From Prosthecobacter vanneervenii (GTDB lineage Bacteria; Verrucomicrobiota; Verrucomicrobiia; Verrucomicrobiales; Verrucomicrobiaceae), in contig NZ_JACHIG010000001.1 in the NCBI RefSeq assembly GCF_014203095.1, positions 806,001-870,000 of the forward strand: a stretch of DNA of 64,000 nucleotides, read 5' to 3'. The position numbers were made by a program, and so were the translations under genes. This document shows, piece after piece, positions 19,726-27,847 of the stretch. The notes beneath the pieces are model-generated. The model saw nothing but the letters and a program-made list of their open reading frames with translations. It was not told the origin of the DNA and did no database searches. How positions within the stretch are numbered: the first letter of the stretch is position 1; the number at the start of each line of letters is the position of its first letter.

Positions 19726-21825
19726 ATGATGCGCATCTTTCTTCCACTGCTTGCACTGTCGTTCACGACCTCCCTCCATGCTGAATTCAAGGCGGGGGCG
19801 GCGATCATCGACATCACCCCGCCAAAGCTGCCGGTGCTGGTAAATGGCGGCATGTTGAGCCGCTATGTGGACAAGATCAACACGCGGGTGAATGCGCGTG
19901 CGATTGTGGTGGCGGATGGAAAGGAGCAGATCGCCATCGTGGTGGCAGACAGCTGCATGATGAGCCGCGAGGTGCTGGATGACGCCAAGAAGATGGCTGC
20001 GGCAAAGACGGGCATCCCAGCGGATCACATGCTGATCTCCGCCACGCACGCGCACTCGGCACCGGCCTCGATGGGCTGCCTGGGCACGGATGCGGACCCG
20101 AGCTACACGCCCTTTTTGAAAGAAAAGCTGGTGGAGGCGATCGCCACGGCACAGTCAAAAATGGTGCCATCTTGTGTCGGATTTGGCAAAGCGGACGCGG
20201 CGGAGTTCACCGCGCTGCGGCAGTGGATTCGCCGCCCGGACCGGCTGGCGGAGGACCCCTTTGGCAACAAGTCGGTGCGGGCCAACATGCATGCCGGCCG
20301 GAACTGGGATGACGTGACCGGCGAGTCCGGACCGGAGGACCCGGACCTGACGCTGATATCGATCCAGACGAAGGAGGGCAAGCCGCTGGCGGTGCTGGCG
20401 AATTTCTCGATGCACTACTTTGGGGACAAGGACATCAGCGCGGACTACTTTGGGCTCTTCTCCGACGGGCTGGCGAAGCGGATTGATCCTGAGGGGAAGA
20501 TGGTGGGGATCATGTCGCACGGGTGCAGCGGAGACATCTACCGGGTGGACTACAAGGTGCCGGAGAAGGACCGGCCGAAGCCGACCATTGATGAATACAC
20601 GAGCGGGCTGCTGGACATCGCGCAGAAGGCTTATGCGCAGATCAAGTACAGCGTACCGGAGACGGTGGCGATGGCCGAGACGCGGATGACGCTGAAGTAT
20701 CGCACGCCGGACAAGCAGCGGCTGGAGTGGGCGCAGCGTGTGGTGGCGGAGATGGGGGACCGGCTGGCGAAGACGCCGACGGAGGTGTATGCGCGGGAGC
20801 AGATTCTTTTGAATGAGAGGCAGCAGACGGAGATCGTGGTGCAGGCGCTGCGGATCGGGGAGATCGGGGTGGCGACGACGCCGAATGAGACCTACGCGAT
20901 CACGGGGCTGAAGATCAAGGCAGCGAGCCCGCTGAAGGACACGATGGTGATCGAGCTGGCGAATGGTGGCGACGGCTACATCCCGCCGCCGGAGATGCAT
21001 GCATGGGGCGGCTACAACACGTGGGCGGCGAGGTCTGCGGGACTGGAGGTGAATGCGGAGCCGAAGATCGGTGCGGCGGCGATCGCGGCGCTGGAGCGTG
21101 TGAGCGGCAAGCCGCGCCGTGAGTGGAAGCTGAGCGAGGGCGCTGCAACGAAGGCGGTGCTGGCGCTGAAGCCTGCGGCGTACTGGCGGCTGAATGAGTT
21201 TGCGGGGCCCGTGGCGGCGGATGCGAGCACGCATGGGCATGATGCCACGTATGAGCGGGATGTGGCCTACTATCTGGACGGTCCGCATGCGGCGGCCTTT
21301 TGCGCCGGAGGCGAGGTGAACCGCGCACCGCATCTGGTGGGGGCACGCATCCGCTCACGGTTTGCAGAGCTGGGGGATCAGTACAGTGTTTCCTTCTGGT
21401 GCTGGAACGGGATGCCGAATGAGGCACGCGATACCAGCGGCTGGTTGTTTTCACGCGGGCATGATCACGCGCTGAATCTGCTGGGAGATCACCTGGGCGT
21501 GGGTGGCAAGAGCGGCAACACGGGCAGGCTGATCTTCTTCAGCGGTGCGGATGACAAGGCGGCCGTGGCAGGAAAGACGGAGCTGCCGCGCTGGCAGTGG
21601 CAGCATTTGGTGCTGGTGCGGGAAGGAAACAAGGTGCGTGTGTATCTGAATGGCGCGCTGGAGCTGGAGGCTGAGAGCAGCGCGGGTGGCGCAATGCGGC
21701 CTGCGGATTTCTTCTTTGGCGGACGCTGTGACAATGAGTCGAGCTGGGAGGGGCGGCTGGATGAGATCGCGGTGTTTGACCGGGCGCTGGGGGCGAAGGA
21801 GATCGGGAAGCTAGGGGTGAAGTGA
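19726..21825 (+). CDS. Exported neutral ceramidase-like protein with C-terminal LamG domain
   Basis: About 699 residues from the ATG at 19726 (a second ATG follows at 19729), with a signal peptide (RIFLPLLALSFTTSLHA). Residues 18-460 form a neutral/alkaline non-lysosomal ceramidase-like domain: AAIIDITPP, then the metal-binding SATHAHSAP and a later SHGCSGDIY. Residues about 480-699 form a concanavalin/LamG_3 domain (AYWRLNE, HDATY, WQHLVLVREGNKVRVYLNG, DEIAVFDRAL). Catalytic domain plus lectin-like module is a recurrent planctomycete/verrucomicrobial design; real substrates are mostly untested, so hydrolysis of ceramide is only one possibility. Confidence 0.8.
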   Translation: MMRIFLPLLALSFTTSLHAEFKAGAAIIDITPPKLPVLVNGGMLSRYVDKINTRVNARAIVVADGKEQIAIVVADSCMMSREVLDDAKKMAAAKTGIPADHMLISATHAHSAPASMGCLGTDADPSYTPFLKEKLVEAIATAQSKMVPSCVGFGKADAAEFTALRQWIRRPDRLAEDPFGNKSVRANMHAGRNWDDVTGESGPEDPDLTLISIQTKEGKPLAVLANFSMHYFGDKDISADYFGLFSDGLAKRIDPEGKMVGIMSHGCSGDIYRVDYKVPEKDRPKPTIDEYTSGLLDIAQKAYAQIKYSVPETVAMAETRMTLKYRTPDKQRLEWAQRVVAEMGDRLAKTPTEVYAREQILLNERQQTEIVVQALRIGEIGVATTPNETYAITGLKIKAASPLKDTMVIELANGGDGYIPPPEMHAWGGYNTWAARSAGLEVNAEPKIGAAAIAALERVSGKPRREWKLSEGAATKAVLALKPAAYWRLNEFAGPVAADASTHGHDATYERDVAYYLDGPHAAAFCAGGEVNRAPHLVGARIRSRFAELGDQYSVSFWCWNGMPNEARDTSGWLFSRGHDHALNLLGDHLGVGGKSGNTGRLIFFSGADDKAAVAGKTELPRWQWQHLVLVREGNKVRVYLNGALELEAESSAGGAMRPADFFFGGRCDNESSWEGRLDEIAVFDRALGAKEIGKLGVK

Positions 21826-21858
21826 GGGAGGGGCCGGAGCTAGGCTGGCGACGGAGGG

Positions 21859-21873
21859 GGATCATCTTGATCC
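21859..21873. repeat. Short hairpin in the 21.8-22.0 kb intergenic region
   Basis: GGATCA-TCT-TGATCC (21859-21873), preceded by CGACGGAGG. The same preceding bases occur before the hairpin at 37365 and a close variant (GGCGGAGG) before the one at 63148, which suggests that all three belong to one dispersed hairpin family. Here the stem is only 6 bp and the following bases are ACC. Confidence 0.4.
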
Positions 21874-21927
21874 ACCATTGGAAGCGTGTTTGTGGATGAT
21901 CGAGAGCGATGGGCCATGGGAGAGCGT

Positions 21928-21948
21928 GAGGGATCGGGACGATCCCTC
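21928..21948. repeat. REP-like hairpin (9-bp stem, GGA loop)
   Basis: GAGGGATCG (21928-21936), loop GGA, CGATCCCTC (21940-21948): a perfect 9-bp stem. Stem length and loop are the same as in the element at 37365-37385 while the stem sequence differs. It lies in the 201-bp gap between the ceramidase-like gene and the next esterase. That gap contains two such hairpins and no coding sequence that I can support. Confidence 0.5.
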
Positions 21949-22026
21949 TCCTCCAGAACGCTGGCGCGCTGACTGAAGCTCTTGACTCCGTTCTGAGGGC
22001 ATGAATGCATGGCACTTATCCGCCCC

Positions 22027-22947
22027 ATGCCTTCACTCCGTTTTTCTTTTCTTTGTGCGCTCGGCCTGATGGCTGGCGCTCCGCTTTCCGCACAGCAGCC
22101 CGCCGCGCCTGCGCCGACTCAGGCCAATGTGCCGTATGGCAAGCATGCGAAGCAGGTGCTGGATTTTTACCAGGCCAAGGCGGCGGACGGCGGTGCGACT
22201 CCCCTGCTCTTCTTTGTGCATGGCGGCGGTTGGATGACGGGAGACAAGGTGAACCCGGACTTTCTCAAGCAATGCCTGGATGACGGGATCTCGGTGGCGT
22301 CGATCAACTACCGCTTCATCCCGGATGCGCAGGCGGAAGGAATCACGCCGCCGGTTAAGGCGTGTCTGGATGACTCGGCGCGGGCGCTGCAGTTTGTGCG
22401 CAGCAAGGCGGCGGAGTGGCACATTGACAAGAACCGCATCGGCGGCTGCGGTGGCTCGGCAGGCGGATTCACGGTGCTGTGGCTGGGATTCTCCCCTGAC
22501 ATGGCGGACCCGAAAAGTACTGATCCGATCGCGCATGAGTCCACGCGGCTGAAGTGTGTGCTGGCCTTTGTGCCGCAGACCACACTGGACCCGAAGCAGA
22601 TGAAGGACTGGATTCCCAACCTCGATTACGGCCCACACGCGTTTGGTCTGGGGAGCATGCAGGAGTTTCTGGACAAGCGGGAGAGTCTGATGCCGTGGAT
22701 TGAGCGCTTCTCCCCGTATGCGCTGGCCAGCAAGGATGATCCGCCGGTGCTGCTGTTTTATGACAGCGTCGCGGACCTGGGCAAGCCGCCAGCGAAAGAC
22801 CCGGTGCACTCCGGCAACTTCGGCGCGGGGATCGCGGACAAGCTGAAGGCCGAGGGGATCGAGCACGAGATCAACTACAACAACGACTACGGGCACATGA
22901 AGTACCCGAACCTATTTTCGTTTTTGAAGGAGAAGCTGGGGAGGTAG
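22027..22947 (+). CDS. Exported alpha/beta-hydrolase (hormone-sensitive-lipase/carboxylesterase type)
   Basis: About 306 residues from the ATG at 22027; signal peptide to about SAQQ. Oxyanion-hole motif HGGGW (65-69), nucleophile elbow GCGGSAGG (S144) and a late His in YGHMKYP (about 293) give a lipase/esterase active site. The family hydrolyses acyl esters, including acetylated sugars. It closes a run of three exported hydrolases, so a role in breaking down an external ester-decorated polymer or lipid is plausible but inferred. Confidence 0.85.
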   Translation: MPSLRFSFLCALGLMAGAPLSAQQPAAPAPTQANVPYGKHAKQVLDFYQAKAADGGATPLLFFVHGGGWMTGDKVNPDFLKQCLDDGISVASINYRFIPDAQAEGITPPVKACLDDSARALQFVRSKAAEWHIDKNRIGGCGGSAGGFTVLWLGFSPDMADPKSTDPIAHESTRLKCVLAFVPQTTLDPKQMKDWIPNLDYGPHAFGLGSMQEFLDKRESLMPWIERFSPYALASKDDPPVLLFYDSVADLGKPPAKDPVHSGNFGAGIADKLKAEGIEHEINYNNDYGHMKYPNLFSFLKEKLGR

Positions 22948-23035
22948 GCGCGCCTTGTTTTTTGGAGGAGTCCAAAAGCACACTCTCGGTGCATCCATAG
23001 TTGAAATCGCTACCGCTGACGGATAGAATCTGCCC

Positions 23036-23290
23036 ATGACCGCGACCTTTAACGCTGTTCTGGAACAGGCTCTCCAGTTGCCTGCCGGAGAACGTTCCCG
23101 CATCGCCGCCCGGCTCATTGAGAGTGTGGATGATGCCGACGATGTGGAGATGAGTCCGGCTTGGAGTGCGGAAATTGAAAACCGCATGGAATCCATCCGC
23201 CAGGGAACCGCCACGCTCGTGGCTCACGATGAGGTCATGGCCGGAGTCCGTCGCAAACTTGCCGCCCAGAGCGTAGCAAAACAAGCATGA
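23036..23290 (+). CDS. Addiction-module antitoxin (RelB/ParD-like)
   Basis: 84 residues. The N-terminal pattern FNAVLEQALQLPAGERSRIAARLIESVDD matches the 'addiction module component' antitoxin family: a helical DNA-binding part followed by a disordered toxin-wrapping tail. Its last codons overlap the toxin start by 4 bp (ATGA), as expected for coupled translation. It would neutralise the toxin and repress its own promoter. Confidence 0.8.
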   Translation: MTATFNAVLEQALQLPAGERSRIAARLIESVDDADDVEMSPAWSAEIENRMESIRQGTATLVAHDEVMAGVRRKLAAQSVAKQA

Positions 23291-23580
23291 GGATTCTCTG
23301 GCACGACGCCGCCGTCTTCGAACTGGAAGAAGCCGCGCTTTATTATGGCGGCATCGATGACGAACTGGGCCAAAGATTTACAACCGCCGCCGAGATCGTT
23401 ATTGCCGAGATCAACGCACGCCCTGAATTGAAGCGAAAATTCGACGGCGAGGCACGCAAGGCCCGTTTGAAGCGATTCCCGTATGCCATTGTTTATTGGA
23501 TTGATGGCAGTGATCTCCGCATCATTGCCGTGATGCACCTGCACCGCGAACCAGGCTACTGGCATAAGCGGGTGGAGTAA
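23287..23580 (+). CDS. RelE/ParE superfamily toxin
   Basis: 97 residues with the compact RelE/ParE fold: N-terminal LWHDAAVFELEEAALYYG helices and a C-terminal beta sheet (KARLKRFPYAIVYWIDGSDLRIIAVMHLHREPGYW). The family poisons gyrase (ParE) or cuts ribosome-bound mRNA (RelE); the family resemblance does not settle which. Coupled to the antitoxin by a 4-bp overlap. A palindromic element begins 46 bp after its stop. Confidence 0.85.
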   Translation: MRILWHDAAVFELEEAALYYGGIDDELGQRFTTAAEIVIAEINARPELKRKFDGEARKARLKRFPYAIVYWIDGSDLRIIAVMHLHREPGYWHKRVE

Positions 23581-23625
23581 ACCCATGCCAGAATTGGGCA
23601 ACGGCCACTCTCTTCCCCGACATTC

Positions 23626-23794
23626 TAGACCTGTTCTCAAAAAGCCTGTCACCTTGCCCGGGCGGCGGAGCGGCCCCATGGGCTGCGTTGGTCGCTTGCC
23701 TGTTATTTTCAAATAGCAGGCGGCGCTCCCGCCTTGCCACTGGGGCCGCTGCGCTCGCCGGTTCAATCGGACATTCTTTTCGAGAACAGGTCTA
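23626..23794. mobile_element. 169-bp palindromic element with 19-bp terminal inverted repeats (MITE-like)
   Basis: The ends are TAGACCTGTTCTCAAAAAG (23626-23644) and its inverted copy at 23776-23794, differing at one base. Nested inside are a second inverted pair, AGCGGCCCCA (23669-23678) and TGGGGCCGCT (23741-23750), and a central hairpin, GCCTGTTATTT (23698-23708) against AAATAGCAGGC (23711-23721), with one mismatch. There is no reading frame for a transposase. Both ends begin with TA, which would fit insertion at a TA dinucleotide as in IS630/mariner-type elements. The right end supplies the TAG stop (23794-23792) of the SNF2 gene. Confidence 0.65.
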
Positions 23795-26700
23795 CTGCCC
23801 AATCAGTTCCTCCAGATCCTGCTCGGTAAGCCCTTCCATCATGGGGGTTTGGTCGTTGAGGGCGGCTTCGACGAGGCCGCGTTTTTGGGCCTGGAGTTTG
23901 AGGATGCGTTCTTCGACGGTGCCGCGAATGGCGAGGCGGTAGGCATTGACGACTTTCTGCTGGCCGATGCGGTGGGCGCGGTCGATGGCCTGGGATTCGA
24001 CGGCGGGGTTCCACCAGGGGTCGGCGAGGATGACGTTGTCGGCGGCGGTGAGGTTGAGGCCGTAGCCGCCGGCCTTGAGGCTGATGAGGAAGATGCGGCA
24101 GGCGGGGTCTTTCTGGAAGCGGGCGACCTGGGCGGGGCGGTCCTGGCTGCTGCCGTCGAGGTAGGCGTGGTCGAGCTTTTCCGCCTGGAGGTGATCTCGC
24201 ATGAGGCGGAGGAACTGGACGAACTGGCTGAAGACGAGGAGCTTGCCGCCTGACTCGAGCACGGACTGGATCTGGCCGAGGAGGGCGGGCCATTTGCCAG
24301 AGAGGTCGTCCTGGTCGAGGCCTTTGATGACGTCTGGCTGGACGCCGGTGAGGCGGAGGTCGCAGCAGACCTGGCGGAGACGGAGGAGGACGGTGAACAT
24401 GGTCATCTTGGCCCCGCCCTGGCCGGAGCGGCGGCGGGCGGCCTTGATCTCCTCCCGACCTTCTTCGAGGATCTTGCGGTAGAACTCGCTCTGGACGGTG
24501 CTGGGGGTACACCAGAGGATCTGCTCGATCTTTTCGGGGAGGTCTTTGAGGACCTGGCGCTTGGTGCGGCGGAGGAAGAAGGGCTGTGTGAGCTTCTGCA
24601 GGCGCAGGGCGGCGGCGCGCCCGGCGGGGAGGTCGAGGCCGGACTGGATGGGGGTCTCGAAACGCTCTTTGAAGGAGCTCTGGTTTCCGAGGTAGCCGGG
24701 CAGGGTGAACTGGAAGATGGACCAGAGATCGCGCACGCCGTTTTCCAAAGGGGTGCCGGTGAGGGCGATGCGGCCGGTGGATCTGAGGCTGCGGAGGGTC
24801 TTGGCGGCGTCGGTGTCGGGATTTTTGATGAAGCTGGCTTCATCCAGGAGCACCAGACCGAGCTGGAGGGACTGGTAGTGCTTCACGTCTCTGACGATGA
24901 GCTGATAGGAGGTCAGGACGACATCGAATTGGGGGATGGATTGGAGCGCCTTTTCGCGGCCGGAGCCCTGGACGAGGAGGACTTTGAGGGAGGGGGCAAA
25001 GCGCTCGAACTCAGACTGCCAGTTGCTGAGCAGGGATTTGGGGCAGACGACGAGGACGGGGCCGCCCTGGGGGCCTTTGCGCTGTTTGTAAAAGAGGGCG
25101 ACGGCGATGCTCTGCACGGTTTTGCCGAGACCCATTTCGTCGGCCAAAATGCCGCCGCGACCGCGTAGGACGCGGGAGGTCATCCAGCAAACGCCTTCCA
25201 TCTGGTAGGGTCGGAGCATGGTGGCGAGGGGGCCGATCTCGGTGCTGACCTCATCACTGGTAACTTTTATATCGTTACTTTGATCCACATCCGCATGACC
25301 GAAATAGGAGGCGTGGGCACCGTGGACGCGGGCACCATTGGGGGTGAGCTCGAGGGGGACATCGCGGAGGGATTCCTCCAAATCATCGACGGCGGCGATG
25401 TCGAGAATGTAACGCTTGCCATTGGCTCCCTGGACGGAGCGCTGGCCGGAACGGACGAGGCGGAGGACCTCGGTGCGGGGGAGGCGGAAGCCGTCGGCGG
25501 ATTCGTAGGCGAGCTCCATGCTGAGCCAGTCGCCACCGCCAGAGCGGCCACCTGCGCCCTCGGCCTGACCGGGAGGTGGGACGAAGCGGGTGCGGGGTGC
25601 GATGCGCTGGATGCCGCGTGTGGCGGAGCGCCAGCGGTCACCTTCTGTAACGGTGGCAACGCTACGCAACAGTGTCAGTTCGGAAGCGTAAAAGCGGAGG
25701 ACGTTTTCGCTACCCTGGAGACGCCAGAGGGTGCCCTCGGGCTTGAAGCCGAGGCTCTCCATGCGGCGGAGAAGGCGGATTTCCTCATCCACGTTTTGAG
25801 CGTAAAAGACAAAAGCATTGGATTCGTCCTGAATGGGAAACAGCGATGCAGGCGGCTCACCAAGGCGCACGGGCCATCGTTGAGAATTGTAACGAGCAAA
25901 TAGTTTCGCATCGACCACTTGTAACGATCCGTCGAGCTGGATTTCGAACTCGCAAGGGACGGGCGCGACGTGGAATTTCTCCAGTCCTGGGCCGCGCAGC
26001 TCGAGCTGGAAGCATTCGCCGAGGGACTCGCCCTGCTCAGCCAACCAGCGTAACGGACGGGTAACGGAACCACGGTTAAGATCCCCGGCCAGAGTGGTGA
26101 GGGCTGGGGTGTCTGCCAGATGGCGGAAGAGGGAGGCGGTCTCCAAGCAGAGCCACCAAGGGCCGAGGACATGGCACTGCTGGCCGCCCTCCAATCGGAG
26201 GCGGACGTTTTGGGAGTCGGCCATCTCGACGACCATCGGCAGGCGGACGTGCTCCGGGGCGACGTGGAGGGGGCGCTCCTTGCCATTGGGCCGGCCGATG
26301 AAGACCCGGGGGTGCTCGGCGAGGGTCTGCAGGAAGGTGTGCACGCTGTCCCCGCGCAGGGAGATGGGGAGGGTCTGCGGCTGCTTGACGCCCTGAGAGA
26401 CGAGCCAGGCGGCGAGGAGGGAGGTCTCGGAGTCGCTGCCGCCGGGCTCGAACCGGATGAAAACGCCGACGGGCTCGCGGAGCTGGCCCTGAAGGAGAGT
26501 GTCCGGGAGGTAGATGGAGTAGCGGCCGGGGATGTGGAGGGGGGCGAGGGTGGGGCTCGGGGGCTTGGCTGGAGCGGGGGCCGGGCCGGGGCTGGCAGCG
26601 CCGCGCGGTCCGGAGGCGGAAGGAGCCGGGGCTGGGGAACGTGCGCCGGCGGCGGGCCTGCTGCCACCTGATTGCTGGCGGACGTGGGCCAGGGCGACGG

Positions 26701-26947
26701 CAAGGGCGTGCTCGCACATCATGCCGCTGCGGCGGGCATGGGGGCAGGTGCAGAGGTTTTCCACATCGGAGGAGGTGCGGATGCGGAGGCCGGTGGTGAA
26801 TTTCATCTTTCCGGAGCCTGCGGTGCCGCGGATGATGCCGTCGGCGCTGCTGGTGACGGCGGCCAGCCCTGCGTCCACGAGAGAGCGGGCGGACTTCATG
26901 ACCGCCCAGCCGCCGATGTCTCCAAGCCATTTCTCTGTGATTTCCAT
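23792..26947 (-). CDS. SWIM-domain SNF2/DEAD-like helicase
   Basis: About 1051 residues from the ATG at 26947; the upstream in-frame stretch to 27172 overlaps parA and is rejected. A SWIM zinc finger (C66, C68, C78, H80) is followed by an Ala/Pro-rich linker and a long middle region. The Swi2/Snf2 ATPase begins near residue 590 (DEMGLGKT, DEAS in place of DEAH, LTGTPLENG) and ends with a helicase C domain (QAIDRAHRIGQ). Such proteins remodel protein-DNA complexes or displace RNA polymerase. The stop codon lies inside the inverted repeat of a palindromic element. Confidence 0.9.
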   Translation of the reverse strand: MEITEKWLGDIGGWAVMKSARSLVDAGLAAVTSSADGIIRGTAGSGKMKFTTGLRIRTSSDVENLCTCPHARRSGMMCEHALAVALAHVRQQSGGSRPAAGARSPAPAPSASGPRGAASPGPAPAPAKPPSPTLAPLHIPGRYSIYLPDTLLQGQLREPVGVFIRFEPGGSDSETSLLAAWLVSQGVKQPQTLPISLRGDSVHTFLQTLAEHPRVFIGRPNGKERPLHVAPEHVRLPMVVEMADSQNVRLRLEGGQQCHVLGPWWLCLETASLFRHLADTPALTTLAGDLNRGSVTRPLRWLAEQGESLGECFQLELRGPGLEKFHVAPVPCEFEIQLDGSLQVVDAKLFARYNSQRWPVRLGEPPASLFPIQDESNAFVFYAQNVDEEIRLLRRMESLGFKPEGTLWRLQGSENVLRFYASELTLLRSVATVTEGDRWRSATRGIQRIAPRTRFVPPPGQAEGAGGRSGGGDWLSMELAYESADGFRLPRTEVLRLVRSGQRSVQGANGKRYILDIAAVDDLEESLRDVPLELTPNGARVHGAHASYFGHADVDQSNDIKVTSDEVSTEIGPLATMLRPYQMEGVCWMTSRVLRGRGGILADEMGLGKTVQSIAVALFYKQRKGPQGGPVLVVCPKSLLSNWQSEFERFAPSLKVLLVQGSGREKALQSIPQFDVVLTSYQLIVRDVKHYQSLQLGLVLLDEASFIKNPDTDAAKTLRSLRSTGRIALTGTPLENGVRDLWSIFQFTLPGYLGNQSSFKERFETPIQSGLDLPAGRAAALRLQKLTQPFFLRRTKRQVLKDLPEKIEQILWCTPSTVQSEFYRKILEEGREEIKAARRRSGQGGAKMTMFTVLLRLRQVCCDLRLTGVQPDVIKGLDQDDLSGKWPALLGQIQSVLESGGKLLVFSQFVQFLRLMRDHLQAEKLDHAYLDGSSQDRPAQVARFQKDPACRIFLISLKAGGYGLNLTAADNVILADPWWNPAVESQAIDRAHRIGQQKVVNAYRLAIRGTVEERILKLQAQKRGLVEAALNDQTPMMEGLTEQDLEELIGQ

Positions 26948-26999
26948 TTCGTGCTGGCGTCTCCCATGGTTTATCTGCAAAGTCCAGTGCCAAGTGCCT

Positions 27000-27827
27000 A
27001 TGAGGATTGTCGCCATTTCCAACCAGAAGGGGGGCGTCGGTAAAACGACGACCGCATTGAACCTTGCCGCATGCCTTTCCCAGCTGGGAGTGAGGGTGCT
27101 GCTGGTGGACCTAGACCCGCAGGCCAACGCCACGAGCGGACTGGGTCTGGCACAGGAAGAAGGCGGCAGCATTTATTCCGCACTGGTGGAGGGGGCCGAC
27201 CCACGCCAGGCGATCCGCAGCACGAGGCTGCCAAATCTTTCGATCATCCGCTCCCACCAGGAGCTGGCGGGGTGCGAGATCGAGCTGGCGCAGTCTGGGA
27301 ACCACCTGGGCCGGCTGAAGGATGTACTGACGCCCCTGCGGGAGTCCGGCCACTTTGACTACGCGATCCTGGACACGCCGCCCTCCCTGGGGGTGCTCAT
27401 GACCGGCGCACTGGCGGCGGCTGACGAGTTGCTGGTGCCGATCCAGTGCGAGTACTTTGGCTTGGAAGGTCTGTCGAAAATCGTGAGCGTGGTGCAGCAG
27501 ATCCGCGACTGCGGGGCAAACCCGAACCTGGTGCTGGAGGGGATCGTGATGACGATGTACGACAGCCGTGCCAATCTGGCCAACCAGGTGGTGAACGATG
27601 TGCGCAACTACTTTGCGGAGATCTGCTACCAGACGGTGATCCCACGCACGGTGCGCCTGGGCGAGGCGCCGAGCTTTGGCAAGAGCATCATCGAGTATGA
27701 GTACTCCGGCCGTGGAGCGCAGGCCTACCGCGCGCTGGCGGAGGAATTCCTAGCACGCCGCTCCGGTGCGGCGCAGGCTGCGGCAGCGGAGGAATCCCCT
27801 GCCCCGGCTGAAGCGGCCGCCGCCTGA
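27000..27827 (+). CDS. parA: ParA/Soj family partitioning ATPase
   Basis: About 275 residues from the ATG at 27000. Deviant Walker A KGGVGKTT (10-17), Walker A' in VDLDPQANATSGLG, Walker B in YAILDTPPSLG. The C terminus carries a low-complexity Ala/Glu/Pro tail (AAAEESPAPAEAAAA). Soj-type ATPases drive chromosome or plasmid segregation together with ParB and parS, and members also position other cargo. No parB follows; the next gene is a radical SAM protein. It diverges from the SNF2 gene across a 52-bp spacer. Confidence 0.9.
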   Translation: MRIVAISNQKGGVGKTTTALNLAACLSQLGVRVLLVDLDPQANATSGLGLAQEEGGSIYSALVEGADPRQAIRSTRLPNLSIIRSHQELAGCEIELAQSGNHLGRLKDVLTPLRESGHFDYAILDTPPSLGVLMTGALAAADELLVPIQCEYFGLEGLSKIVSVVQQIRDCGANPNLVLEGIVMTMYDSRANLANQVVNDVRNYFAEICYQTVIPRTVRLGEAPSFGKSIIEYEYSGRGAQAYRALAEEFLARRSGAAQAAAAEESPAPAEAAAA

Positions 27828-27847
27828 GGCTGGCCGTAGTACCGTGC

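Noticed and set aside
23224..23802. Minus-strand frame of 192 codons over the toxin gene and the palindromic element
   Set aside because: It runs through both the ParE-like gene and the inverted repeats; composition is explained by those.
26532..26999. Extension of parA upstream by 156 codons
   Set aside because: Gly/Ala-rich frame overlapping the SNF2 gene; the ATG at 27000 gives the normal ParA N terminus.
26948..27172. Extension of the SNF2 gene upstream by 75 codons
   Set aside because: Would overlap the start of parA and reads as low-complexity sequence; the ATG at 26947 begins the conserved SWIM region.
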